A stretch of 13,999 bases of DNA, from positions 1 through 13,999 of the forward strand of contig VBAB01000026.1 of assembly GCA_005888525.1 (NCBI GenBank), written 5' to 3'. This document shows, in pieces, positions 7,526 through 13,999 of this stretch. The notes beneath the pieces are model-generated. The model was not told where the DNA came from. It did not search any database and saw only the letters and a list, made by a program, of their open reading frames with translations. The first letter of the stretch is position 1. Every line of letters begins with the position of its first letter. This stretch comes from Alphaproteobacteria bacterium (GTDB lineage Bacteria; Pseudomonadota; Alphaproteobacteria; Rhizobiales; Hyphomicrobiaceae). A program made the translations under genes and the position numbers.

Positions 7526-8581
7526 ATGCACGAGCCCTGGATGGTCTATGGGGCGAACGGCTACACCGGAGACCTGATCGCGCGTGAGGCCGCGCGGCGC
7601 GGCCTCAAGCCCATCCTTGCCGGCCGCAATCCTGGGAAGATTGCGCAGCTCGCCAACGCGCTCGGCTTGGAGGCACGCGTCTTCGATCTCGGCGATGTTG
7701 CCCAGACGGCTGCGGCGCTGGAGGGCGTGAGCCTGGTTCTGCATTGCGCCGGTCCGTTCTCGGCCACCAGCGCCCCGATGATCGCCGCCTGCCTGCGAGC
7801 GCATGCCCACTACCTCGACATTACCGGCGAGATCAGCGTGTTCGAGCATGCGATGGAGCAGGATGCGATGGCGCGCGCGGCGGGCATCGTCGTTTGTCCT
7901 GGGGTCGGATTCGACGTCATTCCCACCGACTGCCTCGCGGCCACTCTCAGGGCTGCGCTGCCCGACGCCACGCACCTCGCGCTGGGCTTCGACTCTCGCT
8001 CGGGGTTCTCGCCCGGCACGGCCAAGACGTCGGTGGAAGGCTTGGCCCAAGGCGGCAAGGTTCGCAGCGACGGCAAGATCGTTGCCGTACCGCTCGCCTA
8101 CAAGACGCGCCACATCGATTTCGGCGACGGCGAGAAGCTCGCCATGACCATCCCCTGGGGCGACGTGTCCACCGCCTTCCACACGACCGGCATACCCAAT
8201 ATCGAGGTCTATATCCCTGGCTCACCCGCCATGGTCACCCGGGCCCGCCGCGCCAACTATTTCCGGTGGCTCTTGGGGCTGGGCGCAGTTCAGAGCTACC
8301 TGAAGCGCCGGATCGACAAGACGGTGAAGGGGCCCGGGCAAGAAACGCGCGACGCCCGGCCAACCTATGTTTGGGGCGAGGTCACCAATGGCCGAGGCCA
8401 GATCAAGACCGCCAGGATCAAGACCGCCAACGGCTACAATCTGACCGTGACGGGCGCGCTCGCCGTCGTCGATCACCTCATGCAAAACCCCGTGCAAGGC
8501 GGCGCCTACACGCCGGCTAGGTTGGTCGGCCCGGAGCTCGTCACCCGGCTGCCAGGGTCGGGGCCGCTCCGCCTGCAGTGA
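7526..8581 (+). CDS. Saccharopine dehydrogenase-like NAD(P)-binding oxidoreductase
   Basis: 351 residues. The ATG at 7526 is chosen because GGAGGAG (7512-7518) lies 7 nt upstream; an ATG-like GTG-preceded in-frame start at 7490 would lie before this site. The Rossmann motif is at the N-terminus: VYGANGYTGDLIAREAARRG, with GANGYTG at residues 9-15, then LAGRN. HCAGPF (73-78), YLDITGE and CPGVGFDVIPTDCLA follow. All are typical of the saccharopine dehydrogenase NADP-binding superfamily, in particular the bacterial and mycobacterial trans-acting enoyl-reductase-like branch rather than true lysine-pathway enzymes. The C-terminal half is less conserved and ends without a membrane segment. By family it is an NAD(P)H-dependent reductase or dehydrogenase of unknown substrate. 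It follows the CoA-transferase gene after 45 nt in the same direction, so both probably serve one acyl-CoA or organic acid step. Confidence 0.85.
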   Translation: MHEPWMVYGANGYTGDLIAREAARRGLKPILAGRNPGKIAQLANALGLEARVFDLGDVAQTAAALEGVSLVLHCAGPFSATSAPMIAACLRAHAHYLDITGEISVFEHAMEQDAMARAAGIVVCPGVGFDVIPTDCLAATLRAALPDATHLALGFDSRSGFSPGTAKTSVEGLAQGGKVRSDGKIVAVPLAYKTRHIDFGDGEKLAMTIPWGDVSTAFHTTGIPNIEVYIPGSPAMVTRARRANYFRWLLGLGAVQSYLKRRIDKTVKGPGQETRDARPTYVWGEVTNGRGQIKTARIKTANGYNLTVTGALAVVDHLMQNPVQGGAYTPARLVGPELVTRLPGSGPLRLQ

Positions 8582-8649
8582 GGCAGAGCCCAATCCCGCA
8601 TCGAAATCGACTGGAAGCCTCAACGCGCCATTCTCCAGTGAGCTTCCCG

Positions 8650-11121
8650 CTATGAGCGCAAGCGCTCCGACCTTGGGTCGTAGAACGGCACGAGACTGGC
8701 TCGCGCCGGCACCTGCTCACCGGCAACTTCGATCGCATAGGTGGAGGCGAGCACAGTGCCGGCGTTCTCGCCGGGGTCGCAGGCGACGTAGCCCAGACCC
8801 ACGGCAGCGCCCAGATGGTGGCCATAGGCGCCCGATGTCAGGTAACCCGCGACCCGGCCGTCGCGGATGATCGCCTCGTTGCCGTAGAGCAGCGGCCGCG
8901 GATCACCGAGCAGGAATTGCATCAGCCGACGCGACAGGCCAGCCTGCTCTTTCCGCAGCACGCCCTCGCAGCCCAGGAAATCGCCGAAGCGGCCCCTGGG
9001 CTTGTGAAGCTTGATGGCGAAGCCGAGGCCGGCCTCCAGCACATGGTCGGTCGAGGCAATATCGTGGCCGTAGTGGCGATAGGCCTTCTCCATGCGGCAG
9101 CTGTCGAGCACGTGCGTACCACAGAGCCTGAGGCCAACCTCGGCACCGCGCGCCACAAGCGTGTCGAACACATGCGGCGCCATGTCGGCCGGAATGTAGA
9201 GCTCCCAGCCGAGCTCGCCGACATAGGAGATGCGGTGCGCGCGGGCGACTGCGTAGCCGATCTCTATCTCGCGCCATGTCCCGAACGGGAATGCGTCGTT
9301 GTCGAGCGGCGTATTGACCAAGGGAGCCAGCAACGCGCGCGAACGGGGTCCCATGACGGCGAGGCACGCCTCGCCGGCGGTGACGTCGGTTGCCACGCAA
9401 TGGGCGCCGTCCGGAGTATGGCGTTTCAGCCAGTGCAGATCGCGCAGCACGCTGGCCGACGATGTCACCACGAGGAACACCTCGTCAGAAAGGCGCGCGA
9501 CGGTCAGATCGGCCTCGACGCCGCCGTTCCGATTGAGCCATTGCGTATAGACGATGCGGCCCGGCGCCACGGCGATGTCGTTGGCGCAGATGCGCTGCAG
9601 GACAGCCTCGGCATCACGGCCCTCGACGCGGATCTTGCCGAACGGCGAAAGATCGAACAGGCCCGCTCCGTTGCGCACCGCCTGATGTTCCTCGGCGGCG
9701 TATTCGAACCAGTTCTGCCGACCCCAACCGTAGCGGTACTCGGCCTTCTCGCCGCGTGCGCGGGCAGCCTCGGGCAGGAACCACGCGGCGCGCTCCCAGC
9801 CGGCCGCCTCGGCGAAACAAGCGCCGCGTGCCCCAAGCCGCTCATGCAGCGCCGTGGTGCGTACGCCGCGCGCGCTCGAGGGGCTGCGATAGGGGAATTG
9901 GTCGGCATAATGCAGGCCGAGGGCCTCGCCGATCCTGTCGGTGAGGTAGGTGACGTTGCCGTGGAAGGGCTGGCAGCGGCGGATGTCATAGCTCGTGAGG
10001 TCGAACGTCGGCTCGCCGGCCTGCATCCATTCGGCGATCGCCTTGCCGACCCCACCCGCGGTCTGGATGCCGATCGAGTTGAAGCCGGCGGCAACGAAGA
10101 AATTCCGCAAGGATGGGGCCTCGCCGAGAATCCACCGGCCGTCGGGCGTGAAGCTCTCCGGGCCGTTGAAGAAGGTGTGGAGCCCGATGCGCTTCAGGAT
10201 CGGCAGGCGCTCCGACGCAAGCTCCAGCTCGCGGGCGAGGTGATCCCAGTCATCGGGCAGGTTGAGAAATTCGCTGTCGTCGGGGATCTTGTGATCGGGC
10301 AGGGGCTTGCCCTTGGGCTCGAAGAAACCGACCAGAAGTTTGCCGGCCTCCTCCTTGACGTAGGCGCACTCGTCCGGCACGCGCAGCACCGGCAGATTGC
10401 GCGGAATGTCGGGGCTCGCATCCGTGACGACATAGAAGTGCTCGGCCGCCATCAGCGGCACGTTGACGCCAGCCATGCGGCCGACCTCGCGCGCCCACAG
10501 CCCCGCGCAGTTGACGACGAACTCGGCGCGCACTGCGCCAGCCGCCGTGTCGACTCCCGTGACCCGTCCCCCCGCCTGGCGGATTCCCGTCACCTTGGTG
10601 TTCTCAAAGATGCGCACGCCGCGCTGGCGAGCCGCCTTGGCCAGCGCCTGCGCGACATTGGCGGGATCGGCCTGGCCATTGGCAGGGATGAAGAGCCCGC
10701 CGGTCACGCCCGTCAGGTCGATCAGCGGGTGCTTGGCGCGCGCCTCGGCCGGCGACACCATGTAGGCCTCGACGCCGAACACCTTGCCCATGGTGGCCTG
10801 ACGCTTCAGTTCCTCCAGACGCTCTGCAGACAGCGCCAGCGACAGCGAACCGTTCTGACGGAAGCCCGTGGCGACACCCGTCTCGGCCTCGAGCTCGGCC
10901 ATCAGGTCTGCCGAGTACTTGGCGAGCTTGGTCAGCGTGCTCGAGCCGCGCAGCTGGCCGATGAGACCGGCGGCGTGCCAAGTGGTACCGGACGTCAGCC
11001 GGTTCCTCTCGAGCAGAACAATGTCCTTCCAGCCGAGCTTCGCCAGATGATAGGCGATCGAGCAGCCGATGATGCCGCCGCCAATGACAACGCATCGCGC
11101 TTCACTCGGCAGCTCGACCAT
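8650..11121 (-). CDS. FAD-dependent oxidoreductase fused to GcvT-like domain (sarcosine/dimethylglycine dehydrogenase family)
   Basis: 823 residues from ATG 11121-11119; AGGTAGGGTGAG lies upstream, 16 nt after the preceding stop. A GTG at 11130 is the alternative start. The N-terminal DAO domain (about 8-370) has the FAD motif VVIGGGIIGCSIAYHL with GGGIIG at 14-19, acidic LLER at 36-39, and TSGTTWHAAG (43-52). His49 aligns with the histidine that carries covalent FAD in dimethylglycine dehydrogenase. FTPDGRWILGE is near 323 and AAGFNSIGIQTAGGVGK follows. A short middle domain comes next (about 372-428), then the GcvT aminomethyltransferase-like domain (about 430-700) with YVGELGWELYIP near 632 and LDSCRMEKAYRHYGHDI, and the GcvT C-terminal barrel. 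Known members oxidise N-methyl groups of sarcosine, dimethylglycine or related amines and pass the one-carbon unit to tetrahydrofolate. The exact substrate is not determinable. It is the last gene of its operon. Confidence 0.92.
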   Translation of the reverse strand: MVELPSEARCVVIGGGIIGCSIAYHLAKLGWKDIVLLERNRLTSGTTWHAAGLIGQLRGSSTLTKLAKYSADLMAELEAETGVATGFRQNGSLSLALSAERLEELKRQATMGKVFGVEAYMVSPAEARAKHPLIDLTGVTGGLFIPANGQADPANVAQALAKAARQRGVRIFENTKVTGIRQAGGRVTGVDTAAGAVRAEFVVNCAGLWAREVGRMAGVNVPLMAAEHFYVVTDASPDIPRNLPVLRVPDECAYVKEEAGKLLVGFFEPKGKPLPDHKIPDDSEFLNLPDDWDHLARELELASERLPILKRIGLHTFFNGPESFTPDGRWILGEAPSLRNFFVAAGFNSIGIQTAGGVGKAIAEWMQAGEPTFDLTSYDIRRCQPFHGNVTYLTDRIGEALGLHYADQFPYRSPSSARGVRTTALHERLGARGACFAEAAGWERAAWFLPEAARARGEKAEYRYGWGRQNWFEYAAEEHQAVRNGAGLFDLSPFGKIRVEGRDAEAVLQRICANDIAVAPGRIVYTQWLNRNGGVEADLTVARLSDEVFLVVTSSASVLRDLHWLKRHTPDGAHCVATDVTAGEACLAVMGPRSRALLAPLVNTPLDNDAFPFGTWREIEIGYAVARAHRISYVGELGWELYIPADMAPHVFDTLVARGAEVGLRLCGTHVLDSCRMEKAYRHYGHDIASTDHVLEAGLGFAIKLHKPRGRFGDFLGCEGVLRKEQAGLSRRLMQFLLGDPRPLLYGNEAIIRDGRVAGYLTSGAYGHHLGAAVGLGYVACDPGENAGTVLASTYAIEVAGEQVPARASLVPFYDPRSERLRS

Positions 11122-11137
11122 GGTGCTCACCCTACCT

Positions 11138-12496
11138 TCACACGCCCAATAGATCGGCAACTTCGACGACGTCCGCCACCTCTTCGAGCCGATCGACCAG
11201 TTCGATCAATCGCTCGACCGTATGGCTTTGCGGGGGACGGGCCGCTGCCTGGCAGTTGCGCCGGAATTTCTGGAGCTGGTCGTCCTTGCTCAGCGGGTTG
11301 GCCGGATTGCCCAAGACGACATCGAGCCTAGCCGTGTGGCGGGCGCCGTCGTGCAGGCCGATCTCCACCTCGATCGGCGTCAGAGCATTGGGATCGCCGG
11401 CGTCCCGCACCTCGATCGCAATGCGCTGCGCCAGCGCCTGTCTCTGCGCGTCGCAATACGCCTGCGGTGTGAAATCCTCGAGCCCCACGCCGCCCTCGAG
11501 CAGGGCGCAGGCGGCCACGTAGCGCGCGCACAAACGCGCATAGTTGGCACTCATTTGCTCCAGCGGCGGCCGGCCAACGAGGTGGCGCACGAGCGGCGGA
11601 ACGCGGGCCGTAACGTAGTCGATCGCTGCGATCTGGGTGCCATGCTGCCGCTTGAGTTTCAGGCAGGCCTCGATGATGCCGTGTGTGGCTCGGCCCGTAG
11701 GGAAGGGCTTGTGGGCGAGTTCCGTTACGAACCAGCGCCGCCCGAGATCCGAGGTGACGCGCGCCGGCGCGCCGTTCGTCTCGAACAGCGTGAAATAGCC
11801 GAACGGGCCTTCGAGCACATTCTTCGGCCCATCGAATCCCCTCGCGGCAAGATCACAGGCGATTATGGCATTACGGGCATTGAAGCCCATCTGCATGGCC
11901 AGCAGCGCCGATCCTTCCGTGTGTGCCTGCATGGTCCCGCAACACTGGCCGTAGGCGATCGAGAATGCATTGACCACCGCGGCCTGATCGAGACCCATCA
12001 GCTTGCTCAGCGCTGCTGTGCCGCCAAACGCGCCCGCCGTCGCCGGTCGGAAGAACCGCAATCCCGTGGTGGCGGCGACGCCAAGACCGGCGGCCACGTC
12101 GACACCGAGCGCCACGGCGGCGATGAGGTCCTTGCCGCCGACACCTTTCATTCGTTCGGCGCCTGCGATGGCCACCGGCAGCACGACGGTCATGGCATGC
12201 ACGACAGCCTCCTCGTGCACGCAATCGAACTCCGAGTTGTGCGCCTGGTAGGCGTTGCACATGGCCGCCGCCGGTGCCGGCAAGTGCTTGCCGTTGCCCC
12301 AGACACGGGCTTCTCCTAGCTGTCCCCACGTCCCCTGCAGCTCGGCGAGCTCGCGGGCCATGGAATCGCAACTGCCCGCCAATCCAACGCCGAGCGTGTC
12401 GAGAATAAAGGTCTTGGCGGATTTGACGGCGTCGCCCGGCAGATCGTGAAAGCCGGTGCGCACGACGTGGTCGGCAAAGGCTGAAATGGCGTCCAT
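11138..12496 (-). CDS. MmgE/PrpD family protein
   Basis: 452 residues, usual for the family. The start ATG (12496-12494) has GAGAG about 8 nt upstream; the gene begins 32 nt after the M20 gene stop and ends 16 nt before the flavoprotein start. The N-terminal all-helical domain (1 to about 245) includes AKTFILDTLGVGLAGS, QAHNSEFDCVHEEAVVHAM (His86, Asp91, His94, His100) and GAFGGTAALSKLMGLD. The second domain includes HKPFPTGRATHGIIEA (Lys263, His272), the usual lysine/histidine active-site strand. Known members are 2-methylcitrate dehydratase, cis-aconitate decarboxylase and iminodisuccinate epimerase. The canonical HxxDFDD site is changed to HNSEFDC. No prpB or prpC is nearby, so a role in the methylcitrate cycle is unlikely. 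Proteins of this family are often found beside amidohydrolases and transporters in catabolic operons with unknown substrates. Confidence 0.9.
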   Translation of the reverse strand: MDAISAFADHVVRTGFHDLPGDAVKSAKTFILDTLGVGLAGSCDSMARELAELQGTWGQLGEARVWGNGKHLPAPAAAMCNAYQAHNSEFDCVHEEAVVHAMTVVLPVAIAGAERMKGVGGKDLIAAVALGVDVAAGLGVAATTGLRFFRPATAGAFGGTAALSKLMGLDQAAVVNAFSIAYGQCCGTMQAHTEGSALLAMQMGFNARNAIIACDLAARGFDGPKNVLEGPFGYFTLFETNGAPARVTSDLGRRWFVTELAHKPFPTGRATHGIIEACLKLKRQHGTQIAAIDYVTARVPPLVRHLVGRPPLEQMSANYARLCARYVAACALLEGGVGLEDFTPQAYCDAQRQALAQRIAIEVRDAGDPNALTPIEVEIGLHDGARHTARLDVVLGNPANPLSKDDQLQKFRRNCQAAARPPQSHTVERLIELVDRLEEVADVVEVADLLGV

Positions 12497-12528
12497 TCGG
12501 TGCTCTCAGGCCGGCAGGGGGCCGCCGA

Positions 12529-13824
12529 TCAGGTGGCTGTCGATGTCGCTTCGGCAGCGAGCCAGTACGTGAGCACGGCGGCCGCCTGCAGAAAGTCGTC
12601 GATCTCCATGGCTTCACGTGGGTTATGGCTGCCGTTGGCGTTGCGCACGAACAGCATGGCGGAGGGCACGCCGGCGACCGTGAAGGTGGCGGTGTCGTGG
12701 GAGGCCGGGCTTGCGAGCGGCATCGCCGGAATGCCCAGCATCTTGGCGGAGTCGATCAGCTTGGCGAAAACGTCGGGGTGCGAGGGCGCCACGTCGGCGG
12801 ATGTGCGGGCTCCCAGGTGGAACTTGACGCCGCGCCGCTGCCCGACGTCCCTAGCCAGTTCCAAGACTGCGCTCTCGAGTTCGGCGAGATGCACCTTGTC
12901 ATAGGCGCGTACGTCCAGGCTCAGCGTCAGGGCGCCCGCCACCTTGGTCAGCGCGTGCTCCTTCGGGTCCGTGTGGAAGCGGCCGATCGTGAATGCCATG
13001 GGCCGGGCTGACGCGTCGCTCTTCTTCCAGATCTCGTCGAGACCAACAGCGAACTCGCTGGCCGCGAGCACCGCGTCGCGCCGGAACCGCCTGGGGAGAC
13101 CGACGTGTGCATATTCGCCCACGATCTTCACCTGCGGGTAGCGGAAGTTGCCGGGAACCCCGGTCCCCACGGCAACCGGTAAGCTCGCCGCGACCAGCTG
13201 CGGGGCCTGCTCGATGTGCAGCTCGACCCATGCCTTGATCGATCCGGCTTCCAGGCTCGCCTTGCCCGCCCGCACATCGTCGATGGCGGCTCCGCATTCG
13301 GCCATGTGCTCGGCAAGCGTGCGACCCGTGTCGACGCGCTTGGCCTCGAGCGCTCCGGCCGGGAGGACCCCAAAGGCCGAGCGGCTGCCGATGTAGGAAA
13401 CCTCGAACCACACGCTCTCCTCGGCCCTGATTGCCGCGGCCGTGACATCGCAGCGCGGCCGCAGCCCGAGCCGTTGCAGGCTGCCGATCGCGACCAGCCC
13501 GGCGATCACGCCGGCCGCCCCATCGAAGTTGCCGCCATTGGCAACGGAGTCGAGGTGCGACCCCGTCATGAGGCACGGCGCATTTCGGTCCGCGCCCGGC
13601 AACGTCATGAAGAGATTGGCCGCGTGGTCACGGCGCGTCTCGAGGCCCATGTTTTCGGCGTGCGCTGCGATCAGCCGGTGCGCGAACTCCTCGCCGGGCC
13701 CATAGGTATCGCGGGTCACGCCGTCGCCATCGCGGCTGCCGGCGCGCAGCTTGTCGAACAGCGCCGCAACGTCCGATTTTTGGGACATGACGACGCCGAG
13801 TATGTCGGATGGCGTAGGAACCAA
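12529..13824 (-). CDS. M20-family Zn-dependent amidohydrolase (hydantoinase/carbamoylase family)
   Basis: 431 residues from a TTG (13824-13822) that has AGGAG (13836-13832) 7 nt upstream. The first in-frame ATG (13788) gives 419 residues but has no ribosome-binding site. The family is N-carbamoyl-L-amino acid hydrolase/allantoate amidohydrolase, which use two metal ions. All expected ligands and catalytic residues are seen: His90 and Asp101 in TGSHLDSVANGGNFDG, Glu135-Glu136 in IRAEESVWF, His203 in WVELHIEQ, and His400 in GSHNPREAME. GVPGNFRYPQVKIVGEYAHVG marks the dimerisation domain. The enzyme should hydrolyse an N-carbamoyl or ureido group, or an amide of a small amino acid, in the cytoplasm. 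The substrate could be an N-carbamoyl amino acid made by a hydantoinase, but beta-ureidopropionate, allantoate-like or other amides remain possible. It follows the dipeptidase gene by 76 bp and precedes the PrpD gene by 32 nt. Confidence 0.92.
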   Translation of the reverse strand: MVPTPSDILGVVMSQKSDVAALFDKLRAGSRDGDGVTRDTYGPGEEFAHRLIAAHAENMGLETRRDHAANLFMTLPGADRNAPCLMTGSHLDSVANGGNFDGAAGVIAGLVAIGSLQRLGLRPRCDVTAAAIRAEESVWFEVSYIGSRSAFGVLPAGALEAKRVDTGRTLAEHMAECGAAIDDVRAGKASLEAGSIKAWVELHIEQAPQLVAASLPVAVGTGVPGNFRYPQVKIVGEYAHVGLPRRFRRDAVLAASEFAVGLDEIWKKSDASARPMAFTIGRFHTDPKEHALTKVAGALTLSLDVRAYDKVHLAELESAVLELARDVGQRRGVKFHLGARTSADVAPSHPDVFAKLIDSAKMLGIPAMPLASPASHDTATFTVAGVPSAMLFVRNANGSHNPREAMEIDDFLQAAAVLTYWLAAEATSTAT

Positions 13825-13831
13825 GGTCTGT

Positions 13832-13836
13832 CTCCT
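13832..13836 (-). promoter_or_regulatory. Ribosome-binding site that decides a TTG start
   Basis: AGGAG on the minus strand lies 7 nt before the TTG at 13824-13822. The downstream ATG at 13788 is preceded by atactcggcgtcgtc, which has no Shine-Dalgarno match, so the TTG is the better start of the M20 amidohydrolase. Confidence 0.65.
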
Positions 13837-13855
13837 GAGAGGGGTGGCGTCGCGG

Positions 13856-13882
13856 CCGCGCCGTGGCAGGCCGCAGGCGCGG
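13856..13882 (-). other. GC-rich hairpin between dipeptidase and M20 genes
   Basis: CCGCGCC (13856-13862) and GGCGCGG (13876-13882) form a perfect 7-bp inverted repeat around a 13-nt loop in the 76-bp gap. No T-run follows on the minus strand, so it is not a classical terminator. It may be an intercistronic RNA hairpin or chance in GC-rich DNA. Confidence 0.3.
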
Positions 13883-13900
13883 TGCCGCTGGGATCTCGGG

Positions 13901-13999
13901 TCAGCGCCCCCAGACATCCCTTAGCAGCTGAAGCCAATTGCCGCCCATCACCTTGCGTATGCGGCCCTCCGACCAACCGCGACGCTCCATCGCCGCCGT
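13901..13999 (-). CDS. Membrane dipeptidase (peptidase M19) family, C-terminal end
   Basis: Only the last 32 residues are in the window; the gene enters from the right edge and ends at the TGA 13903-13901. The tail reads ERRGWSEGRIRKVMGGNWL followed by QLLRDVWGR. This closely resembles the C-terminal helix of M19 (renal-type) dipeptidases, where a GWSE-x-x-I-x-K-x-x-GGNW pattern followed by a Leu/Phe-Arg-x-x-W ending is usual. M19 enzymes are Zn-dependent and split dipeptides, including those with a D-residue at the second position. The metal site lies outside the window, so function rests on the tail alone. It is probably the gene upstream of the M20 amidohydrolase in the same transcript. 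Confidence 0.7.
   Translation of the reverse strand, partial: TAAMERRGWSEGRIRKVMGGNWLQLLRDVWGR

Noticed and set aside
6221..8182. Upstream extension of the crotonase frame, giving a 917-residue protein
   Set aside because: The extra part is antisense to the CoA-transferase and oxidoreductase genes and has shadow-like composition. The crotonase starts at the GTG near 6217 with AGAGG upstream.
8610..8639. Inverted repeat ACTGGA...TCCAGT in the convergent gap between the oxidoreductase and flavoprotein genes
   Set aside because: Only 6 bp with an 18-nt loop and no T-run; too weak to call a terminator, although one would be expected here.
8815..11331. An open frame of more than 800 codons on the plus strand, antisense to the flavoprotein gene
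   Set aside because: Low-complexity Arg/Ala/Gly/His composition without motifs, opposite a gene with full domain support; a shadow of high GC.
1..13999. CRISPR arrays, insertion sequences, tRNA genes, phage genes
   Set aside because: I found no regularly spaced repeats, no transposase or integrase motifs and no tRNA-like cloverleaf in the gaps, which are all short.

Overview
The window is about 14 kb of GC-rich DNA (strong G/C preference at third codon positions) with densely packed catabolic genes. The gene families (MHS-type MFS transporter, ATP-dependent hydantoinase A/B, CaiB-type CoA-transferase, sarcosine/dimethylglycine dehydrogenase-like flavoprotein, MmgE/PrpD, M20 carbamoylase) and the style suggest an alphaproteobacterium of the Hyphomicrobiales/Rhodospirillales type. 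This is an inference; the window has no rRNA or other marker gene.

Layout from left to right. (1) The C-terminal part of a metabolite:H+ symporter-like MFS transporter on + (to 803), followed by a perfect 10-bp GC hairpin that looks like its terminator. (2) A possible small basic hypothetical protein on + (about 1019-1351), whose stop codon overlaps the stop of the convergent gene. (3) A minus-strand operon read from about 6217 down to 1348: crotonase-fold protein, HyuA, HyuB. The crotonase stop overlaps the hyuA ribosome-binding site, and hyuA and hyuB are 3 nt apart. hyuB is broken near 2968 by what looks like a 19-nt deletion that removes a conserved motif and shifts the frame. (4) An 81-bp divergent intergenic region (6218-6298) that should hold back-to-back promoters. 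(5) A plus-strand pair: CaiB/BaiF CoA-transferase and a saccharopine-dehydrogenase-like oxidoreductase. (6) A second minus-strand operon read from the right edge: membrane dipeptidase (only its C-terminus is in the window), M20 hydantoinase/carbamoylase-family amidohydrolase with a probable TTG start, MmgE/PrpD protein, and an 823-residue FAD oxidoreductase fused to a GcvT-type folate domain.

Working model (inference): the two minus-strand operons together hold activities for opening cyclic amides (HyuA/B), hydrolysing N-carbamoyl or peptide bonds (M20, M19) and oxidatively demethylating an N-methyl amino acid with one-carbon transfer to folate. The crotonase, CoA-transferase and PrpD proteins would handle acyl or CoA intermediates. 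The substrate cannot be read from the sequence. I see no phage, transposon, CRISPR, tRNA or rRNA, and no clearly undescribed multi-gene system. The most notable points are the damaged or split hyuB with its C-terminal extension, the crotonase lacking both catalytic glutamates, and the combined hydantoin/N-methyl amino acid gene content.
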